Source: Tepidimonas ignava
Lineage (GTDB): Bacteria; Pseudomonadota; Gammaproteobacteria; Burkholderiales; Burkholderiaceae_C
Assembly: GCF_004342625.1 (NCBI RefSeq)
Contig: NZ_SMAH01000015.1
Location: 1 to 64,000, forward strand
Direction of reading: 5' to 3'
DNA length: 64,000 nt
Shown: positions 17,728 through 29,650 of the stretch, piece after piece
How the letters are laid out: every line of letters starts with the position of its first letter
How positions within the stretch are numbered: the stretch's first letter is position 1
Notes under the pieces: model-generated
Told to the model about the DNA's origin: nothing
Database searches by the model: none
The model's input: only the letters and a program-made list of their open reading frames with translations
Program-made: the position numbers and the translations under genes

Positions 17728-17765
17728 CGTCTGACTTCCTCATCAGGCCTTGGCCGTGCATGGAC

Positions 17766-18083
17766 TCAACCGCGTCGCCGCGACTGCAGCCCGAACATCA
17801 CCCCCCAGACGCGCGCGTAGGCGTCGTGCAGATCATCGTCGGCGACGCTGGCCTTGAAATTGCCGTAATCCACCTCGCGCAGCCGCTGCGCGATGGTCTC
17901 GGCCACCACCTCGCGCGGCACCACCGCCCGGTAGCGGTAGTCGGTGTGCAGCGACTCGCGCACCGGGTAGCCCGGAAACACCCGCTCGATGTCACCCGCG
18001 CGGCGCGCCCGCACCAGCAGGCTATCCGGCGGGCACTCCTTAGACACGATGGACAGAAAGGCGTCGTTGAGGCAGATCCACAT
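17766..18083 (-). CDS. Small hypothetical protein in defence operon, 105 aa
   Basis: It starts MWICLNDAFLSIV and consists of short beta-strand and helical segments, with RVFPGYPVRESLHTDYRYR in the middle. I recognise the sequence type as a small conserved protein found beside defence or mobile genes but know no function. A purine-rich GGGGGT precedes the ATG. It lies 28 bases after the Nudix gene and 38 bases before the helicase gene, all on one strand, so it belongs to the operon. Confidence 0.7.
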   Translation of the reverse strand: MWICLNDAFLSIVSKECPPDSLLVRARRAGDIERVFPGYPVRESLHTDYRYRAVVPREVVAETIAQRLREVDYGNFKASVADDDLHDAYARVWGVMFGLQSRRRG

Positions 18084-18111
18084 TCGCGTATACCCCCTTT
18101 CCCTGTTCCTC

Positions 18112-18837
18112 TTACCCCGCACCCGACCACGGATCCGGCATGCGCCCACCGTGGGCCTGCAACACCTTCTCCACCAGATCGACCACCTTGTGGTCGTAGG
18201 GCGAATCCAGCACCTCGCGCGCACGCTTCAGCGGCACCAGATGCACCGCCTGACTCTCCCAGCCCATGTCGGTCGGCGTGCCCCCCGTCCGCTTGGCAAG
18301 GTAGTAGCGCGTGCGCGTCGTGCTGCGATCCACGTCGCCCAGGAACGCCACGATGTAGGCCTTCAGGCCCGTCTCCTCCCACGCCTCCTTGATCGCGTTG
18401 GACTGCCAGGACGACCACTCGTCCTCCTCGAAGCGCCCTTTGGGGAAGGTAGCCGCGTAGCCGCCGAAGCCGTTGGTGGGCGATGCCATCCACAGCCGCC
18501 CGTCGGGCTCCATGATCACCAGCCCGGTCGAGAACTTCTGCCCGGGCTTCAACGGCGCCACGTCCGGCTCGTCCTCGATGATGAGCTGCCCGTCCACCTC
18601 GCCCCAGCCCTCGGCATCCTCCGGCGGCTCCCACGGCTCAAACGGCACGCCGTTGAGCGCGCCCACCGGCAGCTCGCAATGCGGCGTGATGGTGGCAATC
18701 TGCGCCGGGTTGGTCAGGCCCTGCAGCACGGGCTTGTGCGGCCGCTTGATCAAGACGTCCTGCCCGGCATCGTCGGGCCTCAGGTGGAAGGCCGGCTCCT
18801 CCTCGTAGGCAAAGACGACTTTCTTCTTCTGGATCAA
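18112..18837 (-). CDS. Nudix-box hydrolase, first gene of defence operon
   Basis: About 241 aa. The C-terminal half holds a Nudix box: KGRFEEDE...KEAWEETGL. Compared with the canonical G-x5-E-x7-REUxEExGU it has two extra residues in the middle, and Arg is replaced by Lys; the metal-binding EE pair is kept. The N-terminal half (KKKVVFAYEEEPAFHLRP onwards) is not a domain I recognise. The start is a choice: no in-frame ATG exists near the 5' end. I use TTG at 18837 because AGGGAG lies nine bases upstream and conserved-looking sequence begins there; TTG at 18921 is possible. Such enzymes hydrolyse nucleotide derivatives, which could remove a phage or signalling nucleotide. Confidence 0.7.
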   Translation of the reverse strand: MIQKKKVVFAYEEEPAFHLRPDDAGQDVLIKRPHKPVLQGLTNPAQIATITPHCELPVGALNGVPFEPWEPPEDAEGWGEVDGQLIIEDEPDVAPLKPGQKFSTGLVIMEPDGRLWMASPTNGFGGYAATFPKGRFEEDEWSSWQSNAIKEAWEETGLKAYIVAFLGDVDRSTTRTRYYLAKRTGGTPTDMGWESQAVHLVPLKRAREVLDSPYDHKVVDLVEKVLQAHGGRMPDPWSGAG

Positions 18838-19251
18838 CTTCCGGTTCTCCCTGGGAACGGTTTCTTGGGATGGGCGATGCCGGCCCACCTGAGCGACGAA
18901 ATGACCGGCGACAAGCGACAAGCGGTGGACACCTTGTCAGGCAGGCTGTCGCCGAGCATCCCGATCGACACGGGTCAACGCCAATCCATGATAGCGCCGG
19001 CGAAAGCGGCGTAGGCCAGGCCCCAACTCCCCTTTTTAGGGGAGAACGACCATGCGCAGGCTTGCCGCAAGCTTGTCGGCACCGGCATCTCTGGACCGAC
19101 GTCATCGATCCAAGGCCCGCACGATCCGGACGTGCTGCCGCCAGCGTCAGCCCCATGGACCGCAGCCCTGCCATGCGCGAACGGCTGGAGCAAGAGGGCC
19201 GCCACTTGCCAAAACTGGCTACATGGTGGCTACATGGCGGCGAGCGCCCAC
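18838..19251. other. Leader region of defence operon and island end
   Basis: Over 400 bases without a supported gene. It must contain the promoter of the defence operon on the - strand, but I cannot pick one with confidence. It contains a perfect 6-base inverted repeat CTCCCC-TTTTTA-GGGGAG at 19027-19044, and an 11-base tandem duplication at 19216-19237. Short open frames here on both strands have no recognisable content. Confidence 0.5.
19216..19237. repeat. 11-bp tandem duplication near tRNA-Lys
   Basis: TGGCTACATGG is present twice, back to back and perfect, about 55 bases from the 3' end of tRNA-Lys. Short direct repeats at this distance from a tRNA 3' end can be recombinase arm-binding sites, but there is no further support in the window. 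Confidence 0.4.
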
Positions 19252-19276
19252 AAAAAAGCCCGCTTGCTGTCGGGCT
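19252..19276 (-). terminator. Rho-independent terminator of the tRNA operon
   Basis: On the - strand the sequence reads AGCCCG, an 8-base loop, CGGGCT, then six T. It lies 16 bases beyond the CCA end of tRNA-Lys and would end the tRNA-Ala/tRNA-Lys transcript. Confidence 0.85.
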
Positions 19277-19292
19277 AAGTCGTTGATTTTTT

Positions 19293-19368
19293 TGGTGGGT
19301 CCTGTAGGATTCGAACCTACGACCTACGGATTAAGAGTCCGCTGCTCTACCAACTGAGCTAAGAACCC
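19293..19368 (-). tRNA. tRNA-Lys (anticodon CUU)
   Basis: A complete 76-base cloverleaf including encoded CCA. The acceptor stem is GGGTTCT/AGGACCC with a T-G wobble. The anticodon stem GCGGA/TCCGT encloses the loop CTCTTAA, giving anticodon CTT. The T arm is intact with TTCGAAT. Its 3' end points toward the accessory region, which makes it the likely integration target of the island. Confidence 0.96.
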
Positions 19369-19371
19369 ACG

Positions 19372-19447
<76 letters not shown>

Positions 19448-19466
19448 GTGAGGCGCGCATTATAGC

Positions 19467-21113
19467 TCAGGTTTCGGTGCTTTTGACGTCCATGACGCGC
19501 AGGCTGACGCCGCCCGCTTGGCGCGCGGCTTTGTCGCCGATGACGGGTTTGTTGGCCCACGACTGGTAACGTGTGCGCAGTGGCTGCAGCCGCGCGGCCA
19601 GCGCCTCGGCGTCGTCGATGCGGGCTTGGTAGCGTTTGAGGGTGCCCCAGGCGGACTCGATGATTTTGGCGTTGCAGGTGGCTTCGCCGTGGGCGAGCAG
19701 CTCCAGCACCGCGGCGCGCGGGTTGCCCGCCAGGCTGTGGCGCATGGCGCCTTCGATGAGGCTGAGCACGTCGTTGTACAGGGCGCTGAGCCGCTCGGCG
19801 TAGGGCGGGTGGGCGCTGGCCGCCTGGGCCAGCAAGGCCGTCAGCGCCTTGGAGGTGCAAAAGCGCCGCCCCAGCACGGTCAGGCGCTCTTCGACTTCGT
19901 CGATTTGGATGGCGCGCTCGGCGGTGTACGCCAGCAGCGTGGCCAGGTTGCAGGCGGCTTCGAAGTCGAAGCCTTCGTCCAACAGTTGCGCCATCATGGC
20001 GCGCAGGCCCTGCAGCACGCGTGCGACTTGCGCCTCCAGCAGCAACTGGGCGATGTGCAGCACCTGCACCAGCCGTTGCAGGCGCTGCGATTCGGGGTGG
20101 CGTTCCAGGATGCGGCCGGCGTCGTCGATGCAGCGCTGCAGGCCCTTGCGGTCGCCGGCTTCGAAGCGCATGAAGCCCAGCAGCACCAGCGTCTGGGCGT
20201 CGAACATTTTGGAATCCAGCCCCAGGCGCACGCTGCGCGCCAGCATCTGTTCGGCCAGCTCGCGCTGGCCGCAGTAGTGCGCCAGCATGCCGTGGCGTTG
20301 CAGCCGGCTGATCGAGTACGGCGTGAGCTCCGTGGCCATGCGGTAAGCGGCCAACGCGGCGTCGAAGTTGCCCAGCTCGATTTGCGCACGGCCCATGACG
20401 TCGTAGGCGTCGGCGTAGCCGGGGTCGCTGTCCAGCAGGGCCTGCAGCGTGCCGCTGGCTTTTTGCGGTTGCCCCGCGTCCAGTTGCGCGCGTGCCACGC
20501 CCAGCCGGGCCCACGGCAGGGCTTTGGCTTCGACGACGGCTTCGTACAGGTGCTGCGCTTCGTCGTAGCGGTGCAGCCGCAGCAGCAGCTCGGCGCCCAC
20601 GCGCGCGGCGTAGAGCCAGTAGTCCTGCCGGGCGTGGAAGCGTTGCAGGCACAGCTCGGCGGCGCGCTCGAAATCCTGCGCTTCGACGGCGCTGAAGATG
20701 TCGCGCAGCACGGTTTTGCGGTGGCGGGCGTACCCGATGCGCTCGGCCAGCTGACGCGCCGTGAACGGCTTGAGCAGGTACGAGTCCAGCGCCGATTCGG
20801 CGGCTTCGGCCACGCGGGCGTACGAGGCCTCGGCCGTGACCATGATGAACACGGTGGCAAAGGGCAGCAGCCCGGCGCGGCGCAGGTCGTCCAGCAGCTC
20901 CTGCCCAGTGCCGTGGTCGTTGGGAAAGTTCTGCTCGCACACCACGATGTCGAAGGTGCGAAATTCGAGCTGGCGGCGTGCGTCGGCGATGCGCGGCGCC
21001 TGGGCCACGGTGGCCGCGCCCAGGTCGCGCAGTTGCGCCACCAGGATGGAGCGCGAGGTGGGGTTGCCATCGACCACCAGGGCCGTGGCGCCGTACAAGT
21101 CCCAGGGGTTCAT
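19467..21113 (-). CDS. Receiver-TPR protein, pseudo-receiver 2
   Basis: A 548-aa protein with an N-terminal CheY-like receiver (residues about 10-125) and a long TPR-like helical region. The receiver is degenerate: the acidic pair is D15-G16, and the phosphoacceptor position, four residues before the conserved Pro, is E60 instead of Asp. K115-P116 is kept. A Glu there often mimics the phosphorylated state. It overlaps its paralogue upstream by 4 bases and follows pilB-pilC, so a role in pilus control or assembly is possible. It is probably the last protein gene of the transcript before the two tRNAs. Confidence 0.8.
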   Translation of the reverse strand: MNPWDLYGATALVVDGNPTSRSILVAQLRDLGAATVAQAPRIADARRQLEFRTFDIVVCEQNFPNDHGTGQELLDDLRRAGLLPFATVFIMVTAEASYARVAEAAESALDSYLLKPFTARQLAERIGYARHRKTVLRDIFSAVEAQDFERAAELCLQRFHARQDYWLYAARVGAELLLRLHRYDEAQHLYEAVVEAKALPWARLGVARAQLDAGQPQKASGTLQALLDSDPGYADAYDVMGRAQIELGNFDAALAAYRMATELTPYSISRLQRHGMLAHYCGQRELAEQMLARSVRLGLDSKMFDAQTLVLLGFMRFEAGDRKGLQRCIDDAGRILERHPESQRLQRLVQVLHIAQLLLEAQVARVLQGLRAMMAQLLDEGFDFEAACNLATLLAYTAERAIQIDEVEERLTVLGRRFCTSKALTALLAQAASAHPPYAERLSALYNDVLSLIEGAMRHSLAGNPRAAVLELLAHGEATCNAKIIESAWGTLKRYQARIDDAEALAARLQPLRTRYQSWANKPVIGDKAARQAGGVSLRVMDVKSTET

Positions 21114-22795
21114 GCGGGCTGGTCAGGGCGTGGAGGCAGGGGGCGGCGGTCCAGCGGCCCCAGGGCGATGCCGCCGGCGGGGCGCAGCCGCGGGTCGCCC
21201 AGCGCGGGGCGGTGGCGCGCGGTGCCATAGGCGGCGCGCAGCGTGGCAACCTGCTGGTGCCAACGCTCGCCGTTGGGCAGTTGGTCGCGGTGGCGCTGCA
21301 GCACCAGCCAGGCCGATTCCACCGCGCGGGCGTTGTAGGTTTGCTGCGCCAGCGTCACCAGCTCCGCCAGGCCCATGACGGGGTCGCCGTCGGCGACGCG
21401 GCGCAGCGCCGCCTCGATGCGCTGCACCATGGTGGTTTCGCACTGGCGCAATTGCTCGGCGTAGGGGGTGTGGTGGCGCGCGGCGCTGGCCAGCAACTCG
21501 CCCATGGCCTTGGAGGTGGCCCAGCGCAGGCCGACGCGCTCCACCAGCGCCGGCTGCGGCGCGAGGGCGCCACGGTGCGTTAGCGCCGCCAGCGCGGCCA
21601 GCAGGTTGCAGGCCGCCTCCATCGTGAAGTCGGGCGCGGTGGCGTCGTCGTGCCAGCGTGCGACGTCGCCGTCCAGCGCGGCGCTGTCGTGGGCGCGCTG
21701 CAGCGCGTCGGTCAGGTGGACGAAGCGCTGCAGGCGGACGTCGTCGGGGTCGGCGGCGGCGCGCTTGTGCAGCTCGGCGCGGTGGCGTTGCAGCTCGTCG
21801 GCGTCGTCATGCTCGTGGGCGGCGATGGCCAGCAGCACCAGGCTTTCGGCGTCGAACATTTTGGAGTCCAGCCCCAGCGCCGCGGCGCGCTGCAGCAATT
21901 CCACGGCCTTGTCCCGGTTGCCGATGAAAAACGCCAGCATGCCCAGCCGTTGTTGGCGACCGATGGCCAGCGGGGTGGCTTCGAGCGCGCGCTCCAGGCT
22001 GTCCAGCGCCTGGGCGAATTGCCCCAGCTCCGTTTGCACGCGCGCCAGCACGTCCAGCGCGTCCGGGTCGTCGGGGTGCAGCTCCAGCAGTTGGCGCAGC
22101 GTCTGCTCGGCCGCCGCCGGGGCGCCGTCGTCGAGCTGGCAGCGCGCCACGCCCAGCAGCGCCCACGGTTTGGGTTCGGTGTCCCAGATCGATTGGAACA
22201 GCGCTTGCGCCTGCCCCAGCCGCCCCAGGCGCAGCAGGATTTCGGCGCCCCAGCGCGCCGCTTGCAGCCATTGCGGGCCGCGCGTGGCGAAGCGCTGCAA
22301 GCACAGCTCGATGGCGTCGTCGTGGCGGCCCTCTTCCAGCGCGCGGTGGATGTCCCACAGGGCGACTTTGCGCCGCTGCGCCTGCTCGATGCGGTCGTAC
22401 AGGCTGCCGGCGGAGTAGGGGCGCACGATGTAGCTGTCCACCGACGACTCCGCGGCTTCGGCCACTTTGAGGTAGGTGGCTTCGTCGGTGATCAGGATGA
22501 ACACCGTGCCAAACGGCAGCAGGCCGCTGCGGCGCAGGTCGTCCAGCAGCGCCTGGCCCGAGCCGCCGCGTGGAAAGCTGTCGCCGCAGACCACGACGCC
22601 GAACGGGTGGCGTTCGATTTCGCGCCGCGCGTCGGCGATGCGGCCCACCTGCGTGATGGAGCTGAAGCCAAACGCCCGCAATTGACCGGCGATGGTCATG
22701 CGTGCGGTGGGGTTGGCGTCCACCACCAGCGCGGCGCTGCGCTGCATGTCGGGCGGCAGCGGGGCCAAGCTGCCCGCGGCGGCGGTGGTGGTCAC
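21110..22795 (-). CDS. Receiver-TPR protein, pseudo-receiver 1
   Basis: A 561-aa paralogue of the following gene: same order of receiver then TPR-like repeats, and shared motifs such as LLDDLRR.GLLPF and LDSKMFDA. The receiver is even less canonical: D26-A27 in the acidic pocket, Gly71 at the phosphoacceptor position with Asp one residue later, and Arg125 in place of the conserved Lys. The start is GTG, overlapping the pilC stop by 4 bases, so it is translationally coupled to the pilus genes. Phosphotransfer is unlikely. The TPR part probably binds a protein partner. Confidence 0.8.
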   Translation of the reverse strand: MTTTAAAGSLAPLPPDMQRSAALVVDANPTARMTIAGQLRAFGFSSITQVGRIADARREIERHPFGVVVCGDSFPRGGSGQALLDDLRRSGLLPFGTVFILITDEATYLKVAEAAESSVDSYIVRPYSAGSLYDRIEQAQRRKVALWDIHRALEEGRHDDAIELCLQRFATRGPQWLQAARWGAEILLRLGRLGQAQALFQSIWDTEPKPWALLGVARCQLDDGAPAAAEQTLRQLLELHPDDPDALDVLARVQTELGQFAQALDSLERALEATPLAIGRQQRLGMLAFFIGNRDKAVELLQRAAALGLDSKMFDAESLVLLAIAAHEHDDADELQRHRAELHKRAAADPDDVRLQRFVHLTDALQRAHDSAALDGDVARWHDDATAPDFTMEAACNLLAALAALTHRGALAPQPALVERVGLRWATSKAMGELLASAARHHTPYAEQLRQCETTMVQRIEAALRRVADGDPVMGLAELVTLAQQTYNARAVESAWLVLQRHRDQLPNGERWHQQVATLRAAYGTARHRPALGDPRLRPAGGIALGPLDRRPLPPRPDQPA

Positions 22796-24006
22796 ACGAC
22801 GGCCCCGAGCTTGAAGATCGGCAGGTACATCGCCACCACGATGCCGCCGATGATGGTGCCCAGAATGACGATGATGATGGGCTCCATCAGACTGGACAGG
22901 CCCGCGACCATGTCGTTGACCTCCTGCTCGTAGAAGTCGGCCGCCTTGCCCAGCATGTGGTCGACGGCGCCGGACTCCTCACCGATGGCGCACATCTGCA
23001 GCACCATCGAGGGAAACACGCCGGTGTTGGTCATGGCCTGCGTCAGCCCGGTGCCGGTGGCGACTTCTTGCTGGATTTTTTCGGTGGCTTCGGCGTACAC
23101 CGAGTTGCCGGCGGCGCCGCCCACGGAGTCCAGCGCCTCCACCAGCGGCACGCCGGCGGCGAACATCGTGGCCAGCGTGCGGGTCCAGCGCGCGATGGCG
23201 GACTTTTCGACCAGCGGCCCAAAGATGGGCAGCCGCAGCAGCAGCCGGTCCATGAAGCGCTGCACTTTTTCGCTGCGCCGCCAGGCCTGGAAAAAAAAGT
23301 ACAGCCCGCCGCCCAGCACGCCAAAAATCAGCCACCAGTAGGCGACGAAAAATTCGCTCATCGCGATGACCGCCAACGTGGGCGCGGGCAGGTCGGCGCC
23401 GAACGAGGTGAACACCTCCTTGAACGCCGGCACGACGAAGATCATGATGACCGACACGACGATAAAGGCCACCACCAGCACCGCGGTGGGGTACATCAGC
23501 GCCGACTTGACCTTGCTTTTGATGGCTTCGGTCTTTTCCAGGTAGTTGGCCAGGCGGTCCAGGATCTCTTCCAGGATGCCGGCCGCCTCGCCCGCCTCGA
23601 CCAGGTTGCAGTACAGGGCGTTGAAGTACATGGGGTGCTTGCGAAACGCCGCCGACAGCGAGGTGCCCGTTTCGACATCCGTGCGGATGTCGTACAGCAG
23701 CCGCGACACGCTGGGGTTGGGATTGCCGCGGCCGACGATGTCGAACGCCTGCAGCAGCGGCACACCGGCCTTCATCATCGTGGCCAGTTGCCGCGTGAAA
23801 ATGGCGATGTCTTTGGGCTTGATGCGCTTGGCCGAGGCCAGGCGGCGTTTTTTGACCTTGCTGACCACGATGCCCTGGCGGCGCAGCTGGGCCTGCACCT
23901 GGGCTTCACCAACGGCGCGCATTTCGCCTTTGACCGCTTTACCGTTGCGGTCCTTGCCCTCCCACTCGAAGATGTGTTCGCGGGCGGTTTGGGTTGCCGT
24001 GGCCAT
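22792..24006 (-). CDS. pilC: Type IV pilus inner-membrane platform protein PilC
   Basis: A 404-aa member of the GspF/PilC family: two homologous cytoplasmic helical domains, each followed by membrane segments (about residues 170-195, 220-245 and 375-400). The duplicated [14 protein letters not shown] motifs are the family hallmark. It anchors the pilus motor ATPases and the growing pilin fibre in the inner membrane. The N-terminal [16 protein letters not shown] is typical of proteobacterial PilC. It lies 56 bases downstream of pilB on the same strand. The usual next gene, pilD, is absent; two receiver-TPR genes follow. Confidence 0.94.
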   Translation of the reverse strand: MATATQTAREHIFEWEGKDRNGKAVKGEMRAVGEAQVQAQLRRQGIVVSKVKKRRLASAKRIKPKDIAIFTRQLATMMKAGVPLLQAFDIVGRGNPNPSVSRLLYDIRTDVETGTSLSAAFRKHPMYFNALYCNLVEAGEAAGILEEILDRLANYLEKTEAIKSKVKSALMYPTAVLVVAFIVVSVIMIFVVPAFKEVFTSFGADLPAPTLAVIAMSEFFVAYWWLIFGVLGGGLYFFFQAWRRSEKVQRFMDRLLLRLPIFGPLVEKSAIARWTRTLATMFAAGVPLVEALDSVGGAAGNSVYAEATEKIQQEVATGTGLTQAMTNTGVFPSMVLQMCAIGEESGAVDHMLGKAADFYEQEVNDMVAGLSSLMEPIIIVILGTIIGGIVVAMYLPIFKLGAVV

Positions 24007-24062
24007 GCGCGTTCCCCGATCGTGTGTGGCGGTGGGTGGTGGTGCCGCTGGGTGCCCTGGAG

Positions 24063-25793
<1,731 letters not shown>

Positions 25794-25910
25794 CGAGTCC
25801 TCCGTTCAGGGTGGATGGTGTGGGTGGGGTCGGCTTCGTGTATATTGCGCCCTCCTTGCGCGCCGTTGCCGGCGCGATGCCTGCCAGTTCGGAGCATATA
25901 CGGAGTCACC

Positions 25911-26384
25911 ATGGATCTGCGCAAGCTCAAAACGCTCATCGACCTGGTCTCGGAGTCCAACATCTCCGAACTCGAAATCACCGAGGCCGAAGGCAAGGTG
26001 CGCATCGTCAAGGGTGCGCCCGCCACCCAAGCCGTGGTCGCGGCCCCCGTGGCCATGCCCGCGCCTGCCGCGCCCGCCGTGGTGGCGGTGCCGGCGCCGG
26101 CCGAACCCGCGGCGCCCGCCACCGCCCCGGCCGCCGCACCCGTGCCGCAAGGCCATGTGATCAAGTCGCCCATGGTGGGCACCTTCTACCGCGCCCCCAG
26201 CCCCGGCGCCAAGCCCTTTGTCGAAGTGGGCCAGGCGGTCAAGGAGGGCGAGCCGGTGTGCATCATCGAAGCCATGAAGATTCTCAACGAGATCGAGGCC
26301 GATCGGGCGGGCGTCATCAAAGAGATTCTGGTCGAAAACGGCCAGGCCGTGGAATACGGGCAACCCCTCTTCGTGCTCGAGTGA
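25911..26384 (+). CDS. accB: Biotin carboxyl carrier protein of acetyl-CoA carboxylase
   Basis: 157 aa. An N-terminal helical region is followed by an Ala/Pro-rich flexible linker (about residues 36-80) and a biotinyl domain with the acceptor site EA-M122-K123-I. It carries the carboxybiotin between AccC and the AccAD carboxyltransferase in the first step of fatty acid synthesis. The start at 25911 begins [13 protein letters not shown], as in other AccB proteins. accC follows after 12 bases. Confidence 0.96.
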   Translation: MDLRKLKTLIDLVSESNISELEITEAEGKVRIVKGAPATQAVVAAPVAMPAPAAPAVVAVPAPAEPAAPATAPAAAPVPQGHVIKSPMVGTFYRAPSPGAKPFVEVGQAVKEGEPVCIIEAMKILNEIEADRAGVIKEILVENGQAVEYGQPLFVLE

Positions 26385-26396
26385 GTCGCCGCGGCC

Positions 26397-27735
<1,339 letters not shown>

Positions 27736-27749
<14 letters not shown>

Positions 27750-28668
27750 ACCCACCTCCGGCGCGGCGGCGCGCTGGTTCGAGCTGGTGTTGCGCGTGCC
27801 CGAGCCGCGCGTGGAAGACGTGTGCGACGCGCTGGAAGCGTTAGACGCGCTCAGCGTCAGCGTGGAAGACGCCGACGCCGACACAACGGCGGAGCGGGCG
27901 CTGTTTGGCGAGCCGGGGCTGCCACCGCCGGCGGCGGGCTGGCAGCATTCGCGCGTGGTGGCGCTGTTCGACACCGAAGCGCAGGCGCGCGAAGCGGCGG
28001 CGCTGCTGGCGCCGCAGGACTTTTTTGCCGAGTGCGCGGTGCTGGGCGTGCGGCCGGTGGCCGACACCGACTGGGTGCGCCTGACGCAGGCGCAGTTCGA
28101 CCCGGTGCCGATCACGCCGGCGTTTTGGATCGTGCCGAGCTGGCACGAGCCGCCGGCGCAGGCGCGCACCGTGATCCGGCTGGACCCGGGGCTGGCGTTT
28201 GGCACCGGCACGCACCCCACGACGCACATGTGCCTGCGCTGGATCGCCACCCACGGGGTGGCGGGCCGCAGGGTGCTGGACTACGGCTGCGGGTCGGGCA
28301 TTTTGGCCATCGCCGCGGCCAAGCACGGCGCGGCGGCGGTGGACGCGGTGGACATCGACCCCGCGGCGGTGCAGGCCACCGAAGCCAACGCCACCGCCAA
28401 CGGCGTGACGCTGCGCGCGGGGCTGCCCGAGCTTGCGCAAGGCCCCTACGACGTGGTGCTGGCCAACATCCTGGCCACGCCGCTGAAGGTGCTGGCGCCG
28501 CTGCTGAGCAGCCTGGTGGCGCCGGGCGGCCATCTGGTGCTGGCCGGCATCTTGCAGCGCCAGGCCGACGAGCTGCGCGACGCCTACGCGCCCTGGCTGG
28601 CGTTGCAGGTGCACGACGCCCTGGACGGCTGGATCCTGATGACGGGCACACGAACCGCGGCCGCGTGA
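27736..28668 (+). CDS. prmA: Ribosomal protein L11 methyltransferase
   Basis: A 310-aa class I methyltransferase that trimethylates ribosomal protein L11. The N-terminal substrate domain ([20 protein letters not shown]) is followed by the AdoMet domain: [16 protein letters not shown], the motif [17 protein letters not shown], and the later LANILATPL. The start is GTG within the end of accC. The position after accBC supports the call. Confidence 0.95.
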
Positions 28669-28717
28669 GCGCGCGCGCCGGCACGCCGCCGCGTGCGGGC
28701 GCCGTCATAATCGCGCC

Positions 28718-29638
28718 ATGCGCTTCGTCACCCGCTGCCCCTCGTGCGGCACGTCGTTTCGCGTCGTCGTCGATCAACTCAAGATCGCCGACGGGTGGGC
28801 GCGCTGCGGCTGGTGCCAGCACGTGTTCGACGCCACGCAGGATTTGCAGCCGGAGCCAGCCTTGGCGCCGGGGCAGCCGCCCGACGCGCGGGTGCTGCCC
28901 GAGACCACGGCGACGCCAGCCCCCACGGCGGCGCAGCACCTGGTCGAGCCGCCGCCCGCGGGGGCGCCGGCCGAACCCGGGCCCCAGCCACAGCCTGTGG
29001 CGGCGCCTGCGCAGCCCGAGGCGGCGACCCAGCCGCCGGCGCCTGCCGGGGCGCCCGAGCCTGAGCCGGCGTCGTGGCCGGACGAGCCCGTTTCGCAGCC
29101 CCAGCCCGAGCCTGAGCCTGAGCCGGCGTTTGTGCGCCAGGCGCGTCGCCGCGCGCGCTGGCAGCACCCGCTGGTGCGCGCGGTGCTGGCGGCGGTGGCG
29201 CTGGGGCTGACCGGTCTGCTGTTGGCGCAGGTGGCCTGGCTGGGGCGGGCGGCGGTGCTGGCGCGTTGGCCGCAAGCCCTGCCGTGGTACGAACTGGCCT
29301 GCCAGCCGCTTGGCTGCACGGTGGGGCGGCAGCGCCCGGCCGGGGCGGTGGTGGTCGAGGGGTCGGTGCTGCTGCGCCGCGCCCCCGACCGCTACAGCTT
29401 CCACCTGGTGCTGCGCAACCAGGCCGACGCCGAGGTGGAGGCCCCGGCGCTGGAGTTGACGCTGGTCGACGCGCAGGGCGAACCGCTGGCGCGCCGGGTC
29501 TGGTTGCCGCCGCAGTGGCCGCAACCGACCGAACGGCTGGCCGCCGCGACCGAGTGGCCCTTGCAGTTTGAGCTGGCCTTCGACCACCCCCAAGCCAGCC
29601 GCATGAACGGCTACCGGGTGGTGCTGTTTTACCCTTGA
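28718..29638 (+). CDS. Zinc-ribbon membrane protein, DUF3426
   Basis: A 306-aa protein. The N-terminus is an MJ0042-type zinc ribbon (CPSC at residues 8-11, CGWC about 23 residues later). Then comes a long Pro/Ala/Glu-rich linker (about residues 45-140), one membrane segment (about 155-178), and a C-terminal periplasmic DUF3426 domain ending in NGYRVVLFYP. It occurs next to prmA in many Burkholderiales. The function is not known to me; a regulatory or envelope role is plausible from the layout. Confidence 0.85.
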   Translation: MRFVTRCPSCGTSFRVVVDQLKIADGWARCGWCQHVFDATQDLQPEPALAPGQPPDARVLPETTATPAPTAAQHLVEPPPAGAPAEPGPQPQPVAAPAQPEAATQPPAPAGAPEPEPASWPDEPVSQPQPEPEPEPAFVRQARRRARWQHPLVRAVLAAVALGLTGLLLAQVAWLGRAAVLARWPQALPWYELACQPLGCTVGRQRPAGAVVVEGSVLLRRAPDRYSFHLVLRNQADAEVEAPALELTLVDAQGEPLARRVWLPPQWPQPTERLAAATEWPLQFELAFDHPQASRMNGYRVVLFYP

Positions 29639-29650
29639 TCCCCTGACACC

